Below are positions 37,888 to 47,959 of a stretch of 64,000 nucleotides of DNA, piece after piece (within the stretch, counting starts at the first letter, position 1; each line of letters begins with the position of its first letter). A program made the position numbers and the translations under genes. Below the pieces are notes generated by a model. The model was not told where the DNA came from. It saw only the letters and a list, made by a program, of their open reading frames with translations, and searched no databases. This stretch comes from Parasphingopyxis sp. (GTDB lineage: Bacteria > Pseudomonadota > Alphaproteobacteria > Sphingomonadales > Sphingomonadaceae): positions 124,001 through 188,000 of the forward strand of contig NZ_JANQNS010000015.1 of assembly GCF_028279465.1 (NCBI RefSeq), in the 5' to 3' direction.

Positions 37888-38838
37888 CTAGGCGGCTTCG
37901 AGGCCGCGTGGCAGTTTGAACAGCATCTTTTCGCGCGTGGTTTCCACCTCGCGCTCGGTAATGTCGTAGCGTTCGGCGAGCGTATCGACGACCTCGCGGA
38001 CGAGGATTTCGGGGGCAGAGGCGCCAGCCGTAATGCCAAGCGTCTTCACGCTGTCCAGCCAATCGAAATCGATTTCCGTCGCGCGTTGGATGAGGCATGC
38101 GCGCGTGCCCTGACGCTCCGCCACTTCGACCAGCCGGAGCGAATTGGAGCTGTTCGGCGCGCCGATTACGAACATGGCATCGCAGTTGGACGCGATCGCC
38201 TTGACGGCTTCCTGCCGGTTGGATGTCGCATAGCAGATGTCCTCGCTGCGCGGCGCGTTGATGTTCGGAAAGCGTCGCTGCAGCACCTCGATCATATCCG
38301 CGGTATCGTCGACCGACAGCGTCGTTTGCGTCAGAAATCCGAGATTGTCGGGATTCTCCACTTCGACATTCTCGGCATCGTCATGCGTCTCGATCAGCGT
38401 CATCGCGCCGGGCGGCACTTGGCCGAATGTGCCGACCACTTCGGGGTGATCGCGATGACCGATAAAGAGGATATGCTGGCCTTTCTCGACGAGCCGTTCC
38501 GCCTGGCGATGGACCTTCGAGACTAGCGGGCAGGTGGCGTCGAGATACTCAAGCCCGCGCTCCTCCGCCTTTGCGGGGACGGCCTTGGGCACGCCATGCG
38601 CAGAAAAGACGACCGGAACACCGTCCGGTACTTCATCCAGTTCTTCGACGAAGACCGCGCCCTGTTCCTTGAGCGCATCGACGACATAGCGGTTATGGAC
38701 GATCTCGTGCCGGACATAGACCGGCGCGCCATATTTCTCGATCGCCAGTTCGACGATGCGGATCGCGCGGTCGACGCCGGCGCAGAAACCGCGCGGCGCG
38801 GCGATCAGGAGTGTAAGGGCCGTTTTGCTGTCATTCAT
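37888..38838 (-). CDS. ispH: 4-hydroxy-3-methylbut-2-enyl diphosphate reductase
   Basis: IspH is the last enzyme of the MEP isoprenoid pathway and makes IPP and DMAPP. The 316-residue protein has the three cluster cysteines in [15 protein letters not shown] and [10 protein letters not shown], plus FSAHGVP and the SSNSLRLVE motif. I used the ATG giving MNDSKTAL; longer frames run into a divergent intergenic region. Confidence 0.96.
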   Translation of the reverse strand: MNDSKTALTLLIAAPRGFCAGVDRAIRIVELAIEKYGAPVYVRHEIVHNRYVVDALKEQGAVFVEELDEVPDGVPVVFSAHGVPKAVPAKAEERGLEYLDATCPLVSKVHRQAERLVEKGQHILFIGHRDHPEVVGTFGQVPPGAMTLIETHDDAENVEVENPDNLGFLTQTTLSVDDTADMIEVLQRRFPNINAPRSEDICYATSNRQEAVKAIASNCDAMFVIGAPNSSNSLRLVEVAERQGTRACLIQRATEIDFDWLDSVKTLGITAGASAPEILVREVVDTLAERYDITEREVETTREKMLFKLPRGLEAA

Positions 38839-38947
38839 ATCCAGCGTCTTACGCGATTGCTTGCAGCGACGGAAGCCGCTTCCTATGAGGGGCACGCGTT
38901 TTCGCGCGCCGCTGTGCGGCGCGGATATTGGAGTAAGGATTTCGTTT

Positions 38948-39601
38948 GTGCGGAAATATGGAAATATCGCTCTTGTCGCCGCAATAGGGCTCGTCCTGGT
39001 GTCATGCGGACGCCGCGACGTCATTACGGCGGGCGAATCGGGCATCGGGCTTCTGGTGAACCGCACGGCCTGCCCGGCGGTCGCGACGCCGGTACACACC
39101 AACGAGGTCACATTGTTCAATCCGCGTTCCAGCCGCGAGGCGAGCGCGATCGATGCGACGGCAGTCATCACCAATATCCGCAGCACGTGCGGCGATGCGG
39201 CCGACTCCGTCGAGACCATCGCGAGCTTCGAGGTGCAGGCGCGCCGCACCAATCCGCGCGGCGAACGGCAAATAGTGCTTCCCTATTTTGCCACCGTGTT
39301 GCGCGGCAACGGCCAGATCGTTTCCAAAGAGATCGGCCGCGTCGGTTTGACTTTCGCCGACGGCCAGTATCGCGCGACGACGAGCGGCCAGGCGACGGCC
39401 CGCGTGTCCCGCGCTGCGCTGACCCTGCCGCCCGATATCGAGGAACGGCTGACCCGCCGCCGTCGCCCGGGCGATGCGGATGCCGCGCTCGATCCTATGG
39501 CCGATCCGGCAGTCCGGACGGCCGTCAATAACATAACCTATGAACTGCTGATCGGATTTCAGCTAGAGCCTGACCAACTCGAATATAACGCGACGCGCTG
39601 A
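38948..39601 (+). CDS. Lipoprotein of unknown function
   Basis: The start is probably a GTG with AAGGA eight bases upstream, giving 217 residues. The lipoprotein signal ends LVLVSC. The mature domain (about 190 residues) contains a pair of cysteines (RTACP and RSTCG) and looks like a single beta-rich domain. Similar lipoproteins are common in sphingomonads, without assigned function. It precedes the MOSC gene by five bases. Confidence 0.7.
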   Translation: MRKYGNIALVAAIGLVLVSCGRRDVITAGESGIGLLVNRTACPAVATPVHTNEVTLFNPRSSREASAIDATAVITNIRSTCGDAADSVETIASFEVQARRTNPRGERQIVLPYFATVLRGNGQIVSKEIGRVGLTFADGQYRATTSGQATARVSRAALTLPPDIEERLTRRRRPGDADAALDPMADPAVRTAVNNITYELLIGFQLEPDQLEYNATR

Positions 39602-39606
39602 CGGCG

Positions 39607-40257
39607 ATGGCGGCCTATACGGTCGATGCCGTGTTGACCGGCCGGTCGGAGCCGCTTCGCGGTGAAGAACTCAGCGCCATCCGCAAGGAAGCCGAAGACG
39701 GGCCGGTAGAGATCGGCGTTCTCGGCCTGATCGGCGACGAGCAGGCGGATTTGCGCGTTCATGGCGGCCCGGACAAGGCGATCCACCATTATCCGTTCGA
39801 CCATTATGCCTTTTGGGAATCGCTGAGCTTTATGCATCCGAAGCTCGAACAGCCTGGGGCGTTCGGCGAGAATATCTCCACCTCGGGCCTGGTTGAAAGC
39901 GAGGCCTGTATCGGCGACCGCTATCGGCTTGGCACCGCGCTCGTGGAACTGTGCCAGGGTCGGCAACCCTGCTGGAAACAGGCACATGTCATGGATTGGC
40001 CCGAACTGCTTTCGCTGATGGTCAAGCATCGCAAGACCGGCTGGTACTACCGCGTTATTGAGCCAGGTGCGGTGGCTGCAGGAGATAGCTTGGAACTGCT
40101 TGAGCGGCCCCATCCCGAATGGAATGTGGAGCGCGTTTTCGGGCTCCTGGTGGCCGGCGATGCCAAGGGCGATCCGGCTGCGGTGAAAGCGCTGGCGGCG
40201 CTACCGGTTTTAGCCGAAAGCTGGCGCGCGAAGGCAGAAAAGCTCGCTGCCCGCTGA
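39607..40257 (+). CDS. MOSC domain protein (YiiM-like)
   Basis: The 216-residue protein has the MOSC core GDEQADLRVHGGPDKAIHHYP, FGENISTSG and the conserved cysteine in GRQPCWK that can bind molybdenum cofactor, followed by KTGWYYRV typical of the 3-alpha extension in YiiM. Such proteins reduce N-hydroxylated compounds or handle Moco-sulfur. It ends just before the glycine riboswitch. Confidence 0.88.
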   Translation: MAAYTVDAVLTGRSEPLRGEELSAIRKEAEDGPVEIGVLGLIGDEQADLRVHGGPDKAIHHYPFDHYAFWESLSFMHPKLEQPGAFGENISTSGLVESEACIGDRYRLGTALVELCQGRQPCWKQAHVMDWPELLSLMVKHRKTGWYYRVIEPGAVAAGDSLELLERPHPEWNVERVFGLLVAGDAKGDPAAVKALAALPVLAESWRAKAEKLAAR

Positions 40258-40360
40258 TTTCGGCGCGTTCGCCACCAGCTTCGCCGCCTTTCCCGTTGAC
40301 TCTGCTGCACGCGCGCGCCAATTCCTGTTGCACCGCCGCTGCCGGGAAACCGGCGGATGG

Positions 40361-40545
40361 CCGCGCGGGAGAGGGTGCGCCTGCCGCACCGCCGAAGGAG
40401 CAACCGCCCCGGAATCTCTCAGGCGAAAGGACCGCGCAGCCAATCGGTGCTCTGGAAAGTGGATATGGCCCGGCCATATCCCGCCGAAGGGGTAAGCCGT
40501 GCACCTAGGTACATGGTGAAAGCTCTCAGGCTTCCGTGACAGAGG
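40361..40545 (+). ncRNA. Tandem glycine riboswitch (two aptamers)
   Basis: Two consecutive glycine aptamers lie in the gcvT leader. The first (about 40361-40438) has GCGGGAGAGGG, CACCGCCGAAGGAGCAA and CTCTCAGGCGAAAGGACCGC. The second (about 40450-40544) has CTCTGGAAAG, CCGCCGAAGGGGTAAGC, GGTGAAAGCTCTCAGG and closes with CAGAG pairing with CTCTG. High glycine normally switches such operons on. A TTGACT at 40296 may be the -35 element. The gap of 334 bases before gcvT is otherwise empty. Confidence 0.95.
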
Positions 40546-40591
40546 GGGCAGGTCGGCGCGGTCCGGCCGTTCTGGTCACGGAGTGTTGTAT

Positions 40592-41722
40592 ATGGGCGAC
40601 GACGCGAAACTTCCTCTCGATAGCTGGCACAGGGCCCAGGGCGCGCGCATGGTCGGCTTCGCCGGCTATGAGATGCCGATCCAGTATGAAGGGATCATGG
40701 CCGAGCATCTGTGGACGCGCGAAGCGGCAGGGCTGTTCGATGTCAGCCATATGGGGCAGCTCCAGCTGATCGGGGAGGGCGCGGCCGAAGCGCTCGAAGC
40801 GGTCGTGCCCGGCGATATCTCGGCGCTGAAGCCCGGACGGATGCGGTACACGCTGCTGCTCGCACCGGACGGCGGCATCCTCGACGATCTGATGGTCACC
40901 AATACCGGTCGTCACCTGTATCTCGTCGTAAACGGCGCGACCAAGCATGCGGATATCGCCTATCTGCGGTCGAACCTGCCCGATTCCGTCGCACTCAAGC
41001 ATCTCGAAGGCGAGGGGCTGCTGGCCCTTCAGGGGCCGAAAGCGGCGGAGGCATTGGCACAGCTTGATATCAAGGGCTTTGAAGACGGCTGGCCTGCGCC
41101 CGGCGATCTCTATTTCATGCAGTCCGCGCCGTGCCTCTGGGGCGATGTCCCGCTCGGGATCAGCCGCTCCGGCTATACCGGGGAAGACGGATTCGAGATC
41201 AGTGTGCCCGCCGCCCATACCGAAGCGCTTGCCGAGGCTTTGGTTGCGCTGGATGCGGTGAAGCCGATCGGTCTTGGTGCGCGCGACAGCTTGCGGCTCG
41301 AGGCGGGTCTGCCGCTCTACGGCCATGACCTGACGCCTGAGACTCTGCCGGTGGAAGCGGGCCTGAATTTCGCGCTGAGCAAGAAACGCCGCGAATCGGC
41401 CGATTTTGCCGGGGCAGAGCGCATTCTGGCACAGTATCCCGACAAGGCGGACCGCCTGCGGGTCGGGCTCATCGTCGAGGGTCGCCAGCCCGTGCGCGAA
41501 GGCGCGGTCGTCGTCGACGATAGCGGCGCAGAGATCGGGCAGGTGACGAGCGGCGGCTTCTCGCCGACGCTGCAGCAGCCGATTGCCATGGCCTATGTGC
41601 CCGCCAGCCTCGCCGCGCCCGGCACGCAAATCGCGTTGCAGCAGCGCGGCAAACCTTTCACCGGCACCGTGACGCCGATGCCGTTCGTTCCGCAAAATTA
41701 CCACAGACCGCCAAAAAGCTAG
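40592..41722 (+). CDS. gcvT: Glycine cleavage system T protein
   Basis: GcvT is the aminomethyltransferase that passes the glycine methylene group to tetrahydrofolate. The 376-residue protein has [39 protein letters not shown] and [15 protein letters not shown] chose the ATG with GGAG eight bases upstream; a GTG nine bases earlier overlaps that site. It is the first gene under the glycine riboswitch. Confidence 0.96.
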   Translation: MGDDAKLPLDSWHRAQGARMVGFAGYEMPIQYEGIMAEHLWTREAAGLFDVSHMGQLQLIGEGAAEALEAVVPGDISALKPGRMRYTLLLAPDGGILDDLMVTNTGRHLYLVVNGATKHADIAYLRSNLPDSVALKHLEGEGLLALQGPKAAEALAQLDIKGFEDGWPAPGDLYFMQSAPCLWGDVPLGISRSGYTGEDGFEISVPAAHTEALAEALVALDAVKPIGLGARDSLRLEAGLPLYGHDLTPETLPVEAGLNFALSKKRRESADFAGAERILAQYPDKADRLRVGLIVEGRQPVREGAVVVDDSGAEIGQVTSGGFSPTLQQPIAMAYVPASLAAPGTQIALQQRGKPFTGTVTPMPFVPQNYHRPPKS

Positions 41723-41733
41723 GGGAGACCGCG

Positions 41734-42105
41734 ATGGCCCGATATTTTACCGAAGAACATGAATGGATCGATGTCGATGGCGACCACGCGACGATCGGCA
41801 TCACCGATTATGCGCAGGAACAGCTCGGCGATATCGTATTCGTCGAAGTGCCCGAGAGCGGCGCGATGCTCGAAAAGGGCGGTGAAGCGGCCGTCGTCGA
41901 ATCGGTCAAAGCGGCCAGCGATGTCTATGCGCCGGTGTCCGGCGAGGTGACGGAAGGCAATGATGCGCTCGTCGACGAGCCCGCGTTGGTGAACAGTTCA
42001 CCCGAAGAAGAGGGCTGGTTCTTCCGGATGACCTTGTCGGATGCGGACGAGCTCGAGGGGCTCATGGACGCCAAGGCATACAAGGCGTTCGTCGATAGCC
42101 TTTAG
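41734..42105 (+). CDS. gcvH: Glycine cleavage system H protein
   Basis: GcvH is the lipoylated carrier that shuttles the aminomethyl group among P, T and L proteins. The 123-residue protein has the lipoyl lysine K59 in ESVKAASD and the usual [19 protein letters not shown] start. It lies 11 bases after gcvT. LipB, encoded in this window, can supply its octanoyl group. Confidence 0.96.
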   Translation: MARYFTEEHEWIDVDGDHATIGITDYAQEQLGDIVFVEVPESGAMLEKGGEAAVVESVKAASDVYAPVSGEVTEGNDALVDEPALVNSSPEEEGWFFRMTLSDADELEGLMDAKAYKAFVDSL

Positions 42106-42135
42106 CAACGCGCATGCGCGCGACGGAGAATAGAG

Positions 42136-43518
42136 ATGCGCTACTTACCCCTTGAACCGTCCGACCGTCAGGCGATGCTGGCGAAGATCGGCGCGCCGGA
42201 TATCGACGCGCTGTTCGCGGATGTGCCGGAAGAGGCGCGTCTCGACGGGCCGATCCGCGATCTGCCCAACCACGCATCGGAAATGGCGGTCGACGCGGCG
42301 TTCCGGAAGATGGCGCGCAAAAACAGCGCGGCGGCGGACATGCCTTTCTTCCTGGGCTGCGGCGCGTATCGCCATCATGTCGCGGCGAGCGTCGATCACC
42401 TGATCCAGCGCGGCGAATTCCTTACGGCTTATACGCCCTACCAGCCGGAAATCGCGCAGGGCACGCTGCAGATGCTGTTCGAATTCCAGACGCAGGTCGC
42501 GCGCCTGTTCGGAACCGATGTCGCCAACGCCTCCATGTATGACGGATCGACCGCCTGTTGGGAGGCGATCGTCATGGCGCGGCGGATCACGAAGCGGGGC
42601 AGGGCGATTCTCTCGTCCGGGCTGCACCCGCATTACGTCTCCGTCGCCAAGACCATGGCCCGTTTCACGCGGGACCAGATCGTGCATTCCGCCCCGGAAC
42701 TTGTGGCGCAGGGCGATACGGACAGCTTGCTCGACCAGATCGACGACGACACGAGCTGCGTCGTCGTGCAATATCCGGATATTCTCGGCCGGATCGCCGA
42801 TATGAGTGCGCTTGCGGACAAGGCGCATGCGCACAAGGCGCTGCTGATCGCGGTCGTCACCGAGCCCGTTGCGCTTGGCGCCTTGACGCCGCCCGGTGAG
42901 ATGGGCGCGGATATCGTTGTCGGCGAGGGTCAGTCGATTGGCGTCGGCCTCAACTTTGGCGGGCCCTATGTTGGCCTGTTCGGCTGCAACCAGAAATATG
43001 TGCGGCAGATGCCGGGCCGCCTCTGCGGCGAGACTGTCGATGCGGAAGGCAAGCGCGGCTATGTGCTGACGCTTTCGACTCGCGAGCAGCATATCCGGCG
43101 CGAAAAGGCGACGTCCAATATCTGCACGAATTCAGGGCTTTGCGCGCTGGCTTTCTCAATCCATATGACATTGCTCGGTGAGGCGGGTCTGCGAAAGCTG
43201 GCGGCGATCAATCATGCGAAAGCGGTGCGCGCGGCCAATCGCCTCGCCGAGATTCCGGGCGTGGAGGTTGTCAACGACGCTTTCTTCAACGAGTTCACCG
43301 TCACGCTCCCGGAGCGGGCACGACGGATCGTCCGCACGCTGGCCGATCAGCGAATCTTGGCGGGCGTGTCCTTGAACCGGATGTATCCGGACGAGGAGGC
43401 GCTCGCGCACGGCCTGGTCGTCGCCGTCACCGAGACGACGAACGACGAAGACATCGAGACGCTGGCGGAGGCACTCGAGGCCGCTCTGGCGTCCACGCGC
43501 GAGGAGGTGCCGGCATGA
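42136..43518 (+). CDS. gcvPA: Glycine dehydrogenase subunit 1 (P protein, N-terminal half)
   Basis: This 460-residue protein corresponds to the N-terminal half of the single-chain P protein. It shows FLGCGAYRHHVAASVDHL, YTPYQPEIAQGTLQMLFEFQ and SIGVGLNFGGPYVGLFG. With subunit 2 it forms the PLP-dependent decarboxylase. The split form occurs in many alphaproteobacteria. Its stop overlaps the gcvPB ATG. Confidence 0.95.
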   Translation: MRYLPLEPSDRQAMLAKIGAPDIDALFADVPEEARLDGPIRDLPNHASEMAVDAAFRKMARKNSAAADMPFFLGCGAYRHHVAASVDHLIQRGEFLTAYTPYQPEIAQGTLQMLFEFQTQVARLFGTDVANASMYDGSTACWEAIVMARRITKRGRAILSSGLHPHYVSVAKTMARFTRDQIVHSAPELVAQGDTDSLLDQIDDDTSCVVVQYPDILGRIADMSALADKAHAHKALLIAVVTEPVALGALTPPGEMGADIVVGEGQSIGVGLNFGGPYVGLFGCNQKYVRQMPGRLCGETVDAEGKRGYVLTLSTREQHIRREKATSNICTNSGLCALAFSIHMTLLGEAGLRKLAAINHAKAVRAANRLAEIPGVEVVNDAFFNEFTVTLPERARRIVRTLADQRILAGVSLNRMYPDEEALAHGLVVAVTETTNDEDIETLAEALEAALASTREEVPA

Positions 43519-45077
43519 GCATGAACAATCAGGGCCGCCCGACCCAGCCGGACATGGCCGAGGGTACCGTTAAGACCTTCACCGGCAATCGCGCATTGAT
43601 GCTTGAGGAGCCGCTGATCTTCGAGATCGGTGCGGCTGAGGAAACCGGCGTCGATTTCGAGGACGTCCCGGAAACGGAGAGCCGGCTTGGCGGTCTCGAA
43701 CGCAATCAGCCGATCGGGCTGGTCGGCCTGTCCGAACCCGAAACCGTGCGGCATTATACCCGCCTCTCGCGGATGAACTACGCCATCGATCTCGGCCTGT
43801 TCCCGCTCGGCTCGTGCACGATGAAGCACAATCCGCGGCTAAACGAACGCGTCGCCCGGATGAAAGGCTTTGCGGACATTCATCCGCTTCAGCCCGTTGA
43901 TTCAGTGCAGGGGGCGCTGGAAGTGATTCACGATCTCGGCGAATGGCTATGCAAGCTGACGGGCATGCCGGCCGTGGCGATGAGCCCCAAGGCGGGCGCG
44001 CATGGGGAGCTGTGCGGGATTCTCGCGATCCGTTCGGCGCTCGAGGCGCGCGGCGATGCGCGCGAGGTGATTCTTGTGCCTGAAAGCGCACACGGCACCA
44101 ATCCGGCGACCGCTGCCTTTGCCGGTTACCGGGTCGAAGATATCCCGGCGACGCCCGAGGGCCGCGTCGATCTGGCGGCGCTCGAAGAGCGGCTTGGCTC
44201 GGACGTTGCGGGTGTGATGATCACCAACCCGAATACCTGCGGTCTGTTCGAACCGGATATGAAGCGCATTTCGGACGCCGTGCATGCGGCGGGCGGCCTC
44301 GTCTATTGCGACGGCGCGAATTTCAACGCGATCGTTGGGCGCGTTCGCCCCGGCGATCTCGGCATCGATGCCATGCACATCAATCTCCACAAGACTTTCT
44401 CGACGCCGCATGGCGGCGGCGGACCGGGTTCAGGTCCCGTCGTTTTCTCCGAAGCGCTTGCGCCCTACGCGCCGTTGCCTTTCGTCGAAAAGCAGGGCGA
44501 TCACTACGTCCTGATCGAGGAAGAAACGGCCGAGGATCACCACGCATCGAGCTTCGGCCGCATGGTCGCCTTCCATGGGCAGATGGGCATGTTCACCCGA
44601 GCCCTCGCCTATATGATGAGCCATGGCGCGGACGGCCTGAAACAGGTGGCCGAAGATGCCGTGCTCAACGCCAATTACCTGCTGCGCAGCCTCGAAGATG
44701 TGCTCGACGCGCCCTTTGGGGCGAGCGGGCCGTGCATGCATGAGGCGCTGTTCTCGGACAAAGGCTTTGCGGAAGGCTTCACGACTCTCGATCTCGCCAA
44801 GGCGCTGATCGACGAGGGCTATCATCCGATGACCATGTATTTCCCGCTCGTTGTCCATGGCGCGATGCTCGTCGAACCGACCGAGACTGAATCAAAAGAC
44901 GCGCTCGATCAGTTCATCGGCGCGCTGCGTTCGGTCGTCGAACGGGCCAAGGCCGGAGACGAGACGATGCACGGTGCGCCAGTTCATGCGCCGCGCCGTC
45001 GGCTGGACGAGACCGCGGCGGCGCGCAAGCCGATCCTCGTTTGGCAGGAGCCGGAGCAGGCCGAAGCCGCCGAATAG
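43515..45077 (+). CDS. gcvPB: Glycine dehydrogenase subunit 2 (P protein, C-terminal half)
   Basis: This 520-residue protein carries the PLP lysine in NLHKTFSTPHGGGGPG, along with PLGSCTMKHNPR and ESAHGTNPATA. It works with GcvPA to decarboxylate glycine. The TAG stop shares one base with the GTG of the next gene, so the transporter is very likely in the same riboswitch-controlled operon. Confidence 0.95.
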   Translation: MSMNNQGRPTQPDMAEGTVKTFTGNRALMLEEPLIFEIGAAEETGVDFEDVPETESRLGGLERNQPIGLVGLSEPETVRHYTRLSRMNYAIDLGLFPLGSCTMKHNPRLNERVARMKGFADIHPLQPVDSVQGALEVIHDLGEWLCKLTGMPAVAMSPKAGAHGELCGILAIRSALEARGDAREVILVPESAHGTNPATAAFAGYRVEDIPATPEGRVDLAALEERLGSDVAGVMITNPNTCGLFEPDMKRISDAVHAAGGLVYCDGANFNAIVGRVRPGDLGIDAMHINLHKTFSTPHGGGGPGSGPVVFSEALAPYAPLPFVEKQGDHYVLIEEETAEDHHASSFGRMVAFHGQMGMFTRALAYMMSHGADGLKQVAEDAVLNANYLLRSLEDVLDAPFGASGPCMHEALFSDKGFAEGFTTLDLAKALIDEGYHPMTMYFPLVVHGAMLVEPTETESKDALDQFIGALRSVVERAKAGDETMHGAPVHAPRRRLDETAAARKPILVWQEPEQAEAAE

Positions 45078-46072
45078 TGGTTCAGCGGCTTACCGGGCTG
45101 TTCGCGCTGTGGACGATACTTGGCACGGCCTGGGCGTGGTTCATTCCCGAACATTTCCTCTGGGTCGTGGATGGGCGGTTCCAGCCATTCGGACAGCCGC
45201 TGATCAGCGTTCTGCTCGGCGTGATCATGCTTGGCATGGGGCTGACCCTGTCGTTTGACGACTTCAAACGGGTCGCGCAGATCCCGAAATGCGTAGCGGC
45301 CGGGGTCGCACTGCAATTCACCGTGATGCCACTCGCCGGGATCGCTATTGCTACCGGTTTTGCGCTGGAAACGGGCCTCGCGGTCGGACTTATCCTCGTC
45401 GCCTGCTGCCCGGGCGGCACGGCGTCCAATGTCGTCGCCTATCTGGCACGCGCCAATCTCGCCCTGTCGGTCACGATGACGATGGCGTCGACGCTGGTCG
45501 CAGTGATCGCGACGCCGCTGCTGACGGGCTGGCTTGCAGGCAAATATGTCGAGATCGATCGCTGGAACCTGTTCGTGAACATGGTGTCGATCGTGCTGAT
45601 CCCCGTTGTTGCCGGCGTGCTGCTCAACCGCTTTTTCCCGCGTGCGACGGCAAGGATTGCAACGGTATCACCATTGGCGTCAGTCTTGGTCGTGGTGCTG
45701 ATCGTCGGTGGGATTATCGCCGCTTCCAAGCCGTTGATCGAAACGCATTTCGGAACTTTGCTGCTCGCAGTCCTGCTGCTGCATATCTTCGGTTTCGGGC
45801 TGGGCTATCTGATCACACGCATGCTCGGTTTCGGCGTGAGCGAGCGCCGCACCATCAGCATCGAGGTTGGCATGCAGAATAGCGGGCTGGGATCGAGCCT
45901 CGCCTCCACGCCCGGTTTCGCGGCGCAGTTCGCAACGCCGATGCAGGCCGCGCTCGCACCGGTGCCGAGCGCGATCTCGGCTGTCTATCATGTCGTCATT
46001 GGCAGCTTGCTCGCGGCGATCTGGCGCCGCCGGTCAGCCGACACACGGTCAGAGAGCGTCCATGGAGGGTAA
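45077..46072 (+). CDS. Bile acid:sodium symporter (BASS) family transporter
   Basis: The 331-residue protein has nine to ten hydrophobic segments and BASS hallmarks: MGLTLSFDDF, VACCPGGTASNVVAYLARAN (sodium/substrate crossover) and VGMQNSGLGSSLAS. The start is inferred as GTG overlapping the gcvPB stop. Family members move bile acids, pantothenate, pyruvate or other organic anions with sodium. Its place behind the gcv genes suggests a solute tied to glycine or one-carbon metabolism. Confidence 0.85.
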   Translation: MVQRLTGLFALWTILGTAWAWFIPEHFLWVVDGRFQPFGQPLISVLLGVIMLGMGLTLSFDDFKRVAQIPKCVAAGVALQFTVMPLAGIAIATGFALETGLAVGLILVACCPGGTASNVVAYLARANLALSVTMTMASTLVAVIATPLLTGWLAGKYVEIDRWNLFVNMVSIVLIPVVAGVLLNRFFPRATARIATVSPLASVLVVVLIVGGIIAASKPLIETHFGTLLLAVLLLHIFGFGLGYLITRMLGFGVSERRTISIEVGMQNSGLGSSLASTPGFAAQFATPMQAALAPVPSAISAVYHVVIGSLLAAIWRRRSADTRSESVHGG

Positions 46073-46679
46073 CGAGATTTCGAGCGTAAAGCGCCATGCG
46101 CCGGCCACGCTGCGCAATCGCGAAGCGATAGCTACGGTCTTGCAGCGGATATTACCGGATGCGGGCCGGGTGCTGGAAGTCGCCAGCGGTTCGGGTGAGC
46201 ATATCGTATATTTTGCGGACCGCTTCCCCGAACTCCAATGGCAGCCCAGCGATCCCGATGCGGCAAGCCAGGCATCTATCACCGCCTGGTCGGCGGATGC
46301 GCATCTGCCCAATATCGAGCCGGTGCTGGATCTGGATGCAGCGAGTGATCGATGGCCGGTTGCATCGGCCGATGCCATTTTGTGCATCAATATGATTCAT
46401 ATCAGTCCATGGGCGGCGACCGAGGGGTTGTTGAAGGGTGCCGCGCGGCTGCTTCGCTCGGGATCGCTGCTCTATCTTTACGGGCCGTTTCTCATTCCGG
46501 AGCGCGAAACCGCGCCCAGCAATCTGGATTTCGATCGCAGTCTGAAGGCGCGCAATCCGCACTGGGGCCTGCGTAGCATTGCCGATATCGAGCGCGCAGC
46601 GGCCGAGCGGGATTTCGTGCTCCAAGAGAGCGTCGACATGCCTGCCAATAATCTGTCCCTGATTCTGCACAAGCGTTGA
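46062..46679 (+). CDS. DUF938 SAM-dependent methyltransferase
   Basis: The 205-residue protein starts KRHAPATLRNREAI and has the SAM motif VLEVASGSGEH, then INMIHISPWAATEGLL and YGPF, which are DUF938 signatures. The substrate is not known. The ATG lies inside the last codons of the transporter (11-base overlap), so it is the last gene of the riboswitch operon. Confidence 0.87.
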   Translation: MEGNEISSVKRHAPATLRNREAIATVLQRILPDAGRVLEVASGSGEHIVYFADRFPELQWQPSDPDAASQASITAWSADAHLPNIEPVLDLDAASDRWPVASADAILCINMIHISPWAATEGLLKGAARLLRSGSLLYLYGPFLIPERETAPSNLDFDRSLKARNPHWGLRSIADIERAAAERDFVLQESVDMPANNLSLILHKR

Positions 46680-46788
46680 AAAGCGCGGAAAAGAGCGGAT
46701 TCCGGCAAAGCTTTCCGGTTTCTTTACCTTCTTCTGCTAGCCCTCGAAACTCCTGAAATCGCTATTATTTCCGCCGTTAGGAGTGGTT

Positions 46789-47175
46789 ATGCGAAGCGCA
46801 TCTCAGGGGGGCAAACGCAAGCGGGCGAAGCGTACGGCTTTGCTCACCAAGACCGCGCTTCGGGACGAGGCGGGCGGCGCCGGCGACGCGCGCATTCGCA
46901 ATCTCTCCGAAAAGGGTCTTGGCGGCGTGACCAATATGAAGCTTGCGCCGGGCCTTACGGTTTCGATTACGCTGAAAGGCATCGGCTCGGTGAAGGGTCG
47001 CGTCGTGTGGACCAGCGGCAAATCCTTCGGCATGGAATTTGCCGAACCGATCGACCTCGATCAGCTGCACATGCCGAGCGGCGACATTGTCCAGGCGCCA
47101 CCGCCATTTTCCGTCGCATCGCGCTATCAGCCCGTACAAGACTATAAACGCCCCGGCTTCACCCATCGGCGCTGA
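46789..47175 (+). CDS. PilZ domain protein
   Basis: The 128-residue protein has a PilZ-like core: IRNLSEKGLGGV (the D/N-x-S-x-x-G box), then GSVKGRVVWTSGKSFGMEF. The usual RxxxR upstream is replaced by a basic run KRKRAKR, so c-di-GMP binding is uncertain. GGAG lies five bases before the ATG. It is the last native gene before the degraded tRNA copy at 47201. Confidence 0.75.
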   Translation: MRSASQGGKRKRAKRTALLTKTALRDEAGGAGDARIRNLSEKGLGGVTNMKLAPGLTVSITLKGIGSVKGRVVWTSGKSFGMEFAEPIDLDQLHMPSGDIVQAPPPFSVASRYQPVQDYKRPGFTHRR

Positions 47176-47200
47176 TGCAATTCGAGAAAGATATAGGGAA

Positions 47201-47227
47201 GGTGGTAAGCCCTGCTGGGCTGGAACC
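47201..47227 (-). repeat. Degraded copy of the tRNA-Lys 3' end (attL-like)
   Basis: GGTGGTAAGCCCTGCTGGG and the following GAACC match the 3' end of tRNA-Lys at 48488-48514 in 24 of 27 positions, in the same orientation. Duplication of a tRNA 3' end is the usual mark left by site-specific integration. Confidence 0.7.
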
Positions 47228-47386
47228 TCAAAGGCTTCGATGCGCGTCCACCGTTTTGAGCTTAAGTTGGCCGACGCAAGGTCTGCGTCTGGGCCGAAAG
47301 CGGACATTCTGGAAGCAGGCTAGTTTGCGCGCTGTGAAAACAACGCAAGTCTGGCCAGTCACTAAAGAATGAGAAACTGCAGCCCG

Positions 47387-47401
47387 GGGTTTTCAAAACC
47401 C
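47387..47401. repeat. Short perfect palindrome
   Basis: GGGTTTT and AAAACCC flank a single C, 53 bases before the membrane protein gene. It could be an operator for that gene or a weak hairpin. Confidence 0.35.
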
Positions 47402-47453
47402 GATACTGGCGACAAAGTGGATGTGCGTCTCTCGCCCGCCAAGGAATGATCCG

Positions 47454-47957
47454 ATGTTGAACTTCCTAAGATTTCCAATTGTCATAGTTCTCAGTTTTTT
47501 GGTGACAGTGGCTCTAGTCATTGCATTTCAGGCATGGATACCTTCTGTCGGAGGGCAAATCCTTGACCGGGTTTCTTCGATTGAAGATACGACTGCGTTG
47601 CTTTCGACAATGACCCAAGATCAGAAAGACAGTCATTTTTGGATGACCCTGCTGCTCGATTATGCGTTCCCGATCGCATATGGGGCGTTTTTTGCTGGCC
47701 TAGCGCTTCAGTTCCCTGGTCGCGTTGGCGTGGCCTTGGCAATTCCGGCCCTGCTGGTCATCATAGCGGATTTTGCCGAGAACACCGTGCAGCTGGTCGC
47801 CCTCAGCGGCAATGACGCGATGATATTCGCCAAGGAAGTGCTGACACCAGCCAAGAGTCTGTTTTTCCTCATTGCCGGAGTTATCGCCATCACATCATTG
47901 GTCTGGATCGCCGGTAAAGCTGTCTGGGCGCGACGGAATCGGACGACCGCGAGCTAG
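47454..47957 (+). CDS. Four-helix membrane protein, unknown function
   Basis: The 167-residue protein has about four membrane helices: residues 5-25, a pair around 65-105, and one near 140-160. A short extracytoplasmic loop lies between. The ATG (MLNFLRFP) has AAGGA about ten bases upstream; an in-frame start 33 bases earlier is possible. Codon use is more A+T-rich than in neighbouring genes. I recognise no family. It lies inside the tRNA-Lys island remnant. Confidence 0.65.
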   Translation: MLNFLRFPIVIVLSFLVTVALVIAFQAWIPSVGGQILDRVSSIEDTTALLSTMTQDQKDSHFWMTLLLDYAFPIAYGAFFAGLALQFPGRVGVALAIPALLVIIADFAENTVQLVALSGNDAMIFAKEVLTPAKSLFFLIAGVIAITSLVWIAGKAVWARRNRTTAS

Positions 47958-47959
47958 TC

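Noticed and set aside
46680-46788. CCGGCAAAGCTTTCCGG after the DUF938 gene as a terminator
   Set aside because: The stem has a central mismatch and no real loop; only scattered T residues follow.
47175-47372. Short frame containing GPKADIL-like sequence after the PilZ gene
   Set aside because: It covers the degraded tRNA copy and a dispersed AAAGCGGACATTC motif. From memory, similar short frames in alphaproteobacteria come from repeated non-coding DNA.
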